The notes under the pieces are model-generated. The model saw nothing but the letters and a program-made list of their open reading frames with translations. It ran no database searches and was not told the DNA's origin. DNA of 7,092 nucleotides from CBDUBH01 sp965365345 (GTDB lineage: Bacteria > Bacteroidota > Ignavibacteria > Ignavibacteriales > SURF-24): contig CBDUBH010000128.1 of assembly GCA_965365345.1 (NCBI GenBank), forward strand, positions 1-7,092, written 5' to 3'. Within the stretch, counting starts at the first letter, position 1, and each line of letters starts with the position of its first letter. Below are positions 6,334-7,092 of the stretch, one piece after another. Both the position numbers and the translations under genes were made by a program.

Positions 6334-6966
6334 TTAGTCCATCATCATTTTCAAAAATGATGAACTGTCATCATCATCAGAATCATTAAATGAATTTGGA
6401 TTTTTGTCTTCCAGATTTTTAACCGGATTATATTTATCAAATTGTAAATTACCTTGTGGAATATTTCCGTTTTCAAACATATTTTGCTTGCCGGTTTGTC
6501 TTATGAAAGTCGGAGTATCCAAATTTTCTGTTTTGGCAGATGCAAAATTATTTATATCATTTCTTGTATATTGCTGAGTAAAAAAGTTTGAGGTTGGTTT
6601 TTGGGGCTGTGGTTTTTTAGCCGAATTTTCAAACCCTGTTGCAATTACTGTATATGAAACATATTCATTCATTTCTTCTTTGTTTACCCAACCGAAAATT
6701 ACGTTAGCTTCTTCACCGGCAGCTTCATAAATTACGTTATTGCCTTCTTCAATTTCTTCCATTGTAAGTGAACTTGATCCGGTAACATTCAGAAGAATAT
6801 TTTTTGCTCCTTTAATGCTTACGCCTTCTAAAAGCGGTGATGAAATTGCTTTTTGCGCCGCTTCAATTGCACGATTTTCGCCGCTTGCAACCCCGCATCC
6901 CATTAGTGCTTCTCCGCTTTGATTCATGACCGCGCGAACATCGGCAACTTCATTCGGATGCTGCAC
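6334..6966 (-). CDS. ftsZ: FtsZ cell-division GTPase, C-terminal half only (5' part missing at a junction)
   Basis: FtsZ is the tubulin homologue that polymerises into the Z ring at the division site. Present here are the segment from ADVRAVMNQSGEALMG through the C-terminal GTPase-activating domain (ISSPLLEG, VTGSSSLTMEEI, VIATGF), up to about residue 112 of this open frame. A low-complexity linker follows, then LDTPTFIRQ (149-157), which resembles the peptide that binds FtsA and other partners, and a further 53-residue tail ending DDDDSSSFLKMMMD. The GTP-binding half is absent. Homology ends near 6945, inside the T7 loop: the expected N-x-D-F before ADVR reads PNEV. The 7 codons from there to the GTG at 6964-6966 are not FtsZ-like, and the frame has a TGA at 6982-6984. 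The GTG is thus not a genuine start. Identity is secure; the truncation is probably an artefact. Confidence 0.93.
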   Translation of the reverse strand: MQHPNEVADVRAVMNQSGEALMGCGVASGENRAIEAAQKAISSPLLEGVSIKGAKNILLNVTGSSSLTMEEIEEGNNVIYEAAGEEANVIFGWVNKEEMNEYVSYTVIATGFENSAKKPQPQKPTSNFFTQQYTRNDINNFASAKTENLDTPTFIRQTGKQNMFENGNIPQGNLQFDKYNPVKNLEDKNPNSFNDSDDDDSSSFLKMMMD

Positions 6967-7092
6967 GAGAACAAGCCTGACTCACCGTACCGGCGTTTTA
7001 TGCCTCCGATGGTCGGAACCGAGCAGGATGTGAATGATCTGGCCGATTTTCTGAACGCGACAACGGTCGAGATCGTGTTTGGCGCCAACATG
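6946..7092 (+). CDS. Cytochrome c-like fragment, foreign to the rest of the window
   Basis: An open plus-strand frame without a start, continuing off the right edge. It reads NFIRMLHENKPDS, then YRRFMPPMVGTEQDV and NDLADFL. The MPPMVGTE...LADFL pattern is that of the C-terminal helix of class I c-type cytochromes, with Met of MPP as the distal haem ligand; the CxxCH haem site would lie upstream and is missing. By hand count 31 of 44 codons from 6961 end in G or C, with CTG, GAG, AAG and AAC preferred, whereas the other genes here favour TTA, GAA, AAA and AAT. It meets ftsZ tail-on in opposite orientation at about 6945. The cytochrome assignment rests on a short motif and is moderate; the break in codon use is clear. 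Confidence 0.45.

Noticed and set aside
6740..6922. 60-codon plus-strand open frame
   Set aside because: Antisense to the most conserved part of the ftsZ C-terminal half.

Overview
The window looks like an AT-rich chromosome from the Bacteroidota/Chlorobi side of the bacterial tree, most likely a member of Ignavibacteria. The reasons are the protein sequences (DnaK, an FtsZ with a long acidic tail, a Gram-negative outer-membrane protein), strong A/T preference at third codon positions, and the birA-coaX gene pair. This placement is an inference from reading the sequence, not from a database search.

Layout: (1) 3-1055, minus strand: the first 351 codons of dnaK, cut by the window edge. (2) 1056-1430: a divergent intergenic region with a good sigma70-like promoter and a 7-3-7 palindrome in front of the next operon. 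(3) 1431-4112, plus strand: a tight, overlapping three-gene cofactor operon of birA (biotin protein ligase without a DNA-binding domain), coaX (type III pantothenate kinase) and an IscS/NifS-type cysteine desulfurase. (4) 4111-4145: a perfect 10-bp hairpin placed to terminate transcription from both sides. (5) 4171-5931, minus strand: a two-gene unit of a secreted outer-membrane beta-barrel-like protein of unknown function followed 6 bp later by rfbB (dTDP-glucose 4,6-dehydratase). (6) 5932-6333: a 400-bp gene-free stretch holding an unusual nested inverted-repeat structure (6202-6293) that may be an RNA or a composite terminator. (7) 6334 to about 6945, minus strand: the C-terminal half of ftsZ.

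The right end is abnormal. FtsZ homology stops inside its catalytic T7 loop near 6945, and the same frame meets a TGA at 6982-6984. From about 6946 to 7092 the DNA instead reads, on the plus strand, as the C-terminal part of a class I cytochrome c with a very different, G/C-ending codon choice. A chimeric join (assembly or amplification artefact) is the simplest explanation; a real rearrangement is the alternative.

Functionally, the plus-strand operon groups three steps of cofactor supply: attaching biotin to carboxylases, starting coenzyme A synthesis, and mobilising sulfur for Fe-S clusters and thio-cofactors. The minus-strand genes concern the cell envelope (deoxysugar nucleotide synthesis, outer membrane), cell division and protein folding. 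I see no phage, CRISPR, toxin-antitoxin or defence system. The best candidates for something new are the structured element at 6202-6293 and, less so, the operator-like palindrome upstream of birA.
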